This document shows positions 37,589-40,739 of a stretch of DNA of 40,739 bases, piece by piece. Each line of letters opens with the position of its first letter. Positions within the stretch are counted from its first letter, which is position 1. The notes beneath the pieces were generated by a model that did no database searches, had not been told where the DNA came from, and saw nothing but the letters and a program-made list of their open reading frames with translations. A program made the position numbers and the translations under genes. The stretch is from a virus, in IMG/VR virus record IMGVR_UViG_3300005295_000038, positions 1-40,739 of that record. One strand, 5' to 3'.

Positions 37589-40230
37589 CGGCGAACCCCC
37601 TGCATGGCTACCCGGTCCCGGGCGAGGTTGGACACGGTGATCCTCGTGTCGATGTGGTTGTCGATCAACTGGTTACCGAGGTAGACCTGAACGGTCGGTG
37701 CCTGTGCACTGTACTGCGGGAGCCGCAGCGACTGGCCGTTCGGGAGTGCGAACGAGGGGGCCATGCCCGCGATGTCCTGCATGGTTGAGGCGAGTTCGGG
37801 GACCTTGTCGGCGAGGCCGTTGATGAACCCCTGCATCGTGTCCTCGCCGACCCCGGCCATGACCTTGGACGGGGACCCGATGTCCAGGACTCCCTTGACC
37901 ACACTCACGACGTCCTCGGCGATGCTGCGCGCCTGCGCGATGACCGAGCCGGCCATGTCCCGGATGCCGTTGATGAACCCCTGGACGAAGTCCCGTCCAG
38001 CGTTGTAGAGCGACTGGCCGAGACCCGCGAAGTAGCGGATGACGGACTCGCCCATCTCACGCGCGGCCTCGACGACGTTGTCCTTCATGTCCCTGACGTA
38101 CTGGGCCACGGACTCGCCGACGTCGCGCGCCACCTCCTTGACGATTTTCAAGGCGCCTGCGGTGTCGCCCCGCAGGAACGTGACGAGCGCGTTCAGGAGC
38201 GGGATCACGATCCGGGTGATGAACCCCGTCAGGAACTGGATGCCGTCCGTGACCAGGGCGATGAACCCCTTGGTCAGCGGGCCAAGGAGCGGCTTCAACT
38301 CCTGCCCGATCTTGATGATGAGCTCGAGGAGCCCGGCGATGAGCGGGACCAGGGCAACGAGGAGCTGTCCGAATGCGATCGCAAGTTCGCCGAGCTGCGG
38401 CCCGATCGCGGCCATCACCTCCGTCAGGACCGGGAAGATCTCCTGCGCCAGTTTCACCAGCGGGGCGAGGAGCTGCGGCAGGACCTCGGTGGCCAGGACA
38501 GTGAAGATCGGCAGGAGCTGCGCCGCGATGTTGTCGGCGAGTTGTTTGATGAACGGGGTCATCGCCACGAAGATGTCCGACAGGGCCTTGAACAGCGGGT
38601 TCAGCACGGGCAGGATCGCGGAGATGAGCGTCCCTGCGAGCGTGATGAGCGGGTTGATCGCCTCGATGAACGTCCCGATCGCCTGTGCGGCGACAACCAG
38701 GACTGGGCCCAGGGCCTCGATCACCTTCGTGAGTACCGGGCCGAGGGTCTTGACCAGGGACTGGATCGGCGGGGCCAGGGCCTGGAAAATCGGGCCGAGT
38801 GCCTGGAGTGCCGTCGACAGGATCGGCAGGGCCGTCGAGACGATGACGCTCACGGTCTGTGACAGGGCCCTCAGGGCGTCCTGGAATCCCTTGGTCGCGG
38901 TGACATCCGCGAACGCCTTCGTGATCTTTTCCAGCGTGCCGAACAGGCCCTCGCCCTGGACTGTGAAGCCCTTGATGATGTTGCCGACGCCCTTGAAGAC
39001 GTTTCCGAAGATCCGGCCGAGCTGCGCGATCGCATCGACTGCCCGATCGATGGCACCCTCCAGCCGGCCATCCTCGAACGCTTGCGTCAACTGCTCCGAG
39101 ACACGCGAGGCCAGCGTCTCAACCGATGCCGTGACGCGGTCGAACGCGGGCGCTGCTGCTGCACCCAGTTGCGTGAACGCGGTGAGAGCCTGACCAGGGA
39201 TCTTTTTCAGGTTGTCCAGACCGATGTTGGCGCCTGAGATAGCCCTGCCCAGGACTCCGTCCTTGGCAAGCTTGTCGGCCGCGTTGGCGGCCCCGAGCGC
39301 CATCTCGTTCAGCGTCCTCGCGGTCGTCTTCAAGCCGTTGCCCAGGACCGGGATCGCGCTCTTGGAGAGGTTCTGGAGGGCCTTGTCAAAGCCCTGGAAG
39401 AAATTCTCCTGGACGGTCTGCTGGATCTCCTTGAACTGGCCGCGCATGTCCCGCAGCTCCAGTACGAACGCGCGCGCGGACGGGGACAGTTTCTCCAGGG
39501 CCTCCTGGAGCTCTTTGCCCTTGGCCCCGGGGTCGAACGCCACCTTGACCGCGTCCTCGACACCGATCATGGCTAGCTTGAACGTGTTCGCGGCAAGCTG
39601 GAGAGAGATGATCGCCGACGTGCCGAGTGCGGCCGCCGGGGCGATCTGCTGGAGCGCGGCCACAACCCCCGCGAGGAGCGGGGCCGCCGACCCGGCTGCC
39701 AGGCCGATCTTCCCGATATTCGCGGCCGCGCCCCCGAGCGGGCCCGCGAGGCCGGACAGCCCCCGGCCGATGGCCGCAATGCTGCGCCCTGCCCGGCCGT
39801 CGCGGTCGACGTCCACCTCGATGTCCACCTCGGGAGCGGACGCCTCGAGCTCGTTCACCAGGGCTGCAAGCTCGGCGTCGAGCTGCGCGATGTTCGCGTC
39901 GAGGGCCGCGTCGATCTGAATCTGCTCGGCGCGCTGCTCGGCGATCGTGATGACCAGATCGAGTTCGTCATTGAGGTTGCGCAGCGTCTCGGCCACGTCG
40001 AGCTCGGCCTGCACGTCAACCCCGGGATGCTGGGCCTCAACCGCGGCGATCGCGGCCTCCAGGTCCCGGATGAGGTCATCGGTCGCGTCACGGCGGTCGA
40101 TCGCAGCCTGAATCTCGACGGGGTCCGCCGTGTTCTCGGCCGCGGTGATGATCTCCTGGAGATCCCGCTCCAACTGTGGCAGCGCACCGGCGGCCGAAAT
40201 GACCAGATCGACTTCAGCCTCGGATGCCAC
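37585..40230 (-). CDS. Tape measure protein
   Basis: An 881-aa protein, the longest late protein. The N-terminal third is coiled-coil (AIDRRDATDDLIRDLEAAIA; LDANIAQLDAELAALVNELE). The middle has several hydrophobic stretches (PLLAGVVAALQQIAPAAALG; VISTALPILSTALQALGPIF-type). The C-terminal region has twin FVQGFINGIRDM / MQGFINGLADKV repeats around LDIGSPSKVMAGVG. From the usual ~0.15 nm per residue, a tail near 130 nm is expected. Start GTG 40230 follows the chaperone stop by three bases. Confidence 0.9.
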   Translation of the reverse strand: MASEAEVDLVISAAGALPQLERDLQEIITAAENTADPVEIQAAIDRRDATDDLIRDLEAAIAAVEAQHPGVDVQAELDVAETLRNLNDELDLVITIAEQRAEQIQIDAALDANIAQLDAELAALVNELEASAPEVDIEVDVDRDGRAGRSIAAIGRGLSGLAGPLGGAAANIGKIGLAAGSAAPLLAGVVAALQQIAPAAALGTSAIISLQLAANTFKLAMIGVEDAVKVAFDPGAKGKELQEALEKLSPSARAFVLELRDMRGQFKEIQQTVQENFFQGFDKALQNLSKSAIPVLGNGLKTTARTLNEMALGAANAADKLAKDGVLGRAISGANIGLDNLKKIPGQALTAFTQLGAAAAPAFDRVTASVETLASRVSEQLTQAFEDGRLEGAIDRAVDAIAQLGRIFGNVFKGVGNIIKGFTVQGEGLFGTLEKITKAFADVTATKGFQDALRALSQTVSVIVSTALPILSTALQALGPIFQALAPPIQSLVKTLGPVLTKVIEALGPVLVVAAQAIGTFIEAINPLITLAGTLISAILPVLNPLFKALSDIFVAMTPFIKQLADNIAAQLLPIFTVLATEVLPQLLAPLVKLAQEIFPVLTEVMAAIGPQLGELAIAFGQLLVALVPLIAGLLELIIKIGQELKPLLGPLTKGFIALVTDGIQFLTGFITRIVIPLLNALVTFLRGDTAGALKIVKEVARDVGESVAQYVRDMKDNVVEAAREMGESVIRYFAGLGQSLYNAGRDFVQGFINGIRDMAGSVIAQARSIAEDVVSVVKGVLDIGSPSKVMAGVGEDTMQGFINGLADKVPELASTMQDIAGMAPSFALPNGQSLRLPQYSAQAPTVQVYLGNQLIDNHIDTRITVSNLARDRVAMQGVRR

Positions 40231-40233
40231 GGC

Positions 40234-40739
40234 TCACCCCATCATCTTCGCGATGGCGTCCTGAATGGCCGCCGGGTCGTCACCCTCATCATCCCACTCG
40301 TCCTCGTACCCGGCAGGGGGCACCGACAGTTGGAAGTCGAACTTCAAGCGCCCTTTCTCGTCCTGGCCCTTGACGCACAAGGCGTACGTGGCCGCGCACC
40401 ACTCTCCGATCGAACGGGTCCACGGATCGACACCGGCCAGCGTGAGCCGGCCCAGGACATCCGGTGAGGCCGACGTAGACATCAGACGGCCGGCGGCCCA
40501 CCATCGCCGGTCTGTGGCGTGCTCCAGCAGCCGCAGCGACTCAGCGCGCAGGGCCGCCGCGGCCCCATGCATCCGCATCACCTCGTCGACGAGCCGTTCC
40601 CGGTCCGCTTCGGCTGCCAGGCGGGAGGCCACGCTGTGGATGTAAGGGAGGTTCTGCATCCAGACGGCGGCCGGGTGCCACGGCACCATGACCCTGCACC
40701 CGCCGACGTACACGGCAACCGGTTCGCGGCTGAACGGGG
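40234..40739 (-). CDS. Tail assembly chaperone, second gene (T-like), main part
   Basis: In this window the frame is open to the right edge. On the circle it continues to the ATG at 89, giving about 177 residues in all. Features: RVMVPWHPAAVWMQNLPYIH, RLAAEADRERLVDEVMRMHG, WWAAGRLMSTSASPDVLGRL and an acidic end (YEDEWDDEGDDPAAIQDAIA). It lies immediately before the tape measure gene and out of frame with the first chaperone, as expected for the second (GT) product, although the frame relation is +1/-2 rather than the usual -1. It is called by context. Confidence 0.65.
   Translation of the reverse strand, partial: PFSREPVAVYVGGCRVMVPWHPAAVWMQNLPYIHSVASRLAAEADRERLVDEVMRMHGAAAALRAESLRLLEHATDRRWWAAGRLMSTSASPDVLGRLTLAGVDPWTRSIGEWCAATYALCVKGQDEKGRLKFDFQLSVPPAGYEDEWDDEGDDPAAIQDAIAKMMG
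40670..40739. repeat. Terminal direct repeat, right copy
   Basis: Identical to bases 1-70. See the left copy for interpretation as contig closure. Confidence 0.95.

Noticed and set aside
40234-40713. Independent start of the second chaperone at the GTG near 40713
   Set aside because: The frame stays open and coding-like through the contig join up to the ATG at 89, so 40713 is only an artefact of the window edge.
1-40739. CRISPR array, integrase, toxin-antitoxin or lysogeny repressor module
   Set aside because: I looked for regular spaced repeats, tyrosine/serine recombinase motifs and paired toxin genes and found none. The RHH and HTH proteins have no toxin partner.

Overview
The window is an essentially complete genome of a tailed double-stranded DNA phage. 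It is G+C-rich (about two thirds by eye), with the codon choice, GTG starts and SD sequences expected of a Streptomyces or related actinobacterial host. The first 70 bases (1-70) recur exactly as the last 70 (40670-40739), so the contig closes to a circle of about 40,669 bp. One gene, the second tail-assembly chaperone, runs through the join. The long tape measure protein (881 aa), the HK97-type head genes and the absence of sheath or baseplate-wedge genes point to a siphovirus with a non-contractile tail. I see no integrase, excisionase or partition system, so a virulent lifestyle is the simplest reading.

There are three blocks. (1) Late block, all minus strand, from 17484 down through position 1, across the join, and from 40739 down to 32292. 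In order it holds an amidase endolysin, a holin-like protein, a membrane-anchored collagen-like protein, TerS, TerL, a DUF1360-like protein, portal, MuF-like protein, capsid protease and major capsid protein. A second head protein, the probable tail tube protein, a four-gene fibre cassette and the neck genes follow. After the tail chaperones come tape measure, distal tail genes, a second fibre cassette, and an r1t-like holin at the very end. (2) Early block A, minus strand, 23967 to 17591: a small HTH regulator, zinc-finger-like proteins, a DECH helicase, a Holliday-junction-resolvase-like nuclease, a DUF2637/SpdB-like membrane protein and a chain of tiny membrane or Cys-containing proteins. 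Most of these overlap by ATGA, GTGA or TGATG. (3) Early block B, plus strand, 24051 to 32190: MerR-like HTH, ribbon-helix-helix protein, a 1413-aa TOPRIM-helicase-exonuclease-PolA fusion, a cytosine methyltransferase broken in its last codons, a PD-(D/E)XK exonuclease and an SSB-like protein.

The early blocks diverge at about 24.0 kb. Three copies of one promoter type (TTGACA, 17-18 nt, TTTACTTARGTCATC) start both minus-strand early units and the methyltransferase unit. A different, consensus-like promoter (TTGACG-17-TAGAGT) precedes a hairpin-rich 300-nt leader before the SSB-like gene. Perfect hairpins separate transcription units and bracket the major capsid gene, which would allow it its own expression level.

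The most unusual things are: a ~140-bp dispersed repeat bounded by GGAGGTA/TACCTCC motifs, present upstream of the capsid gene and again, in frame, at the seam between the helicase and polymerase halves of the replication fusion; the fusion itself and its altered polymerase motifs; extreme GTAC enrichment confined to one membrane-protein gene; the structured leader containing a tRNA T-arm-like element; and the position of the tail tube and fibre genes between capsid and neck genes.
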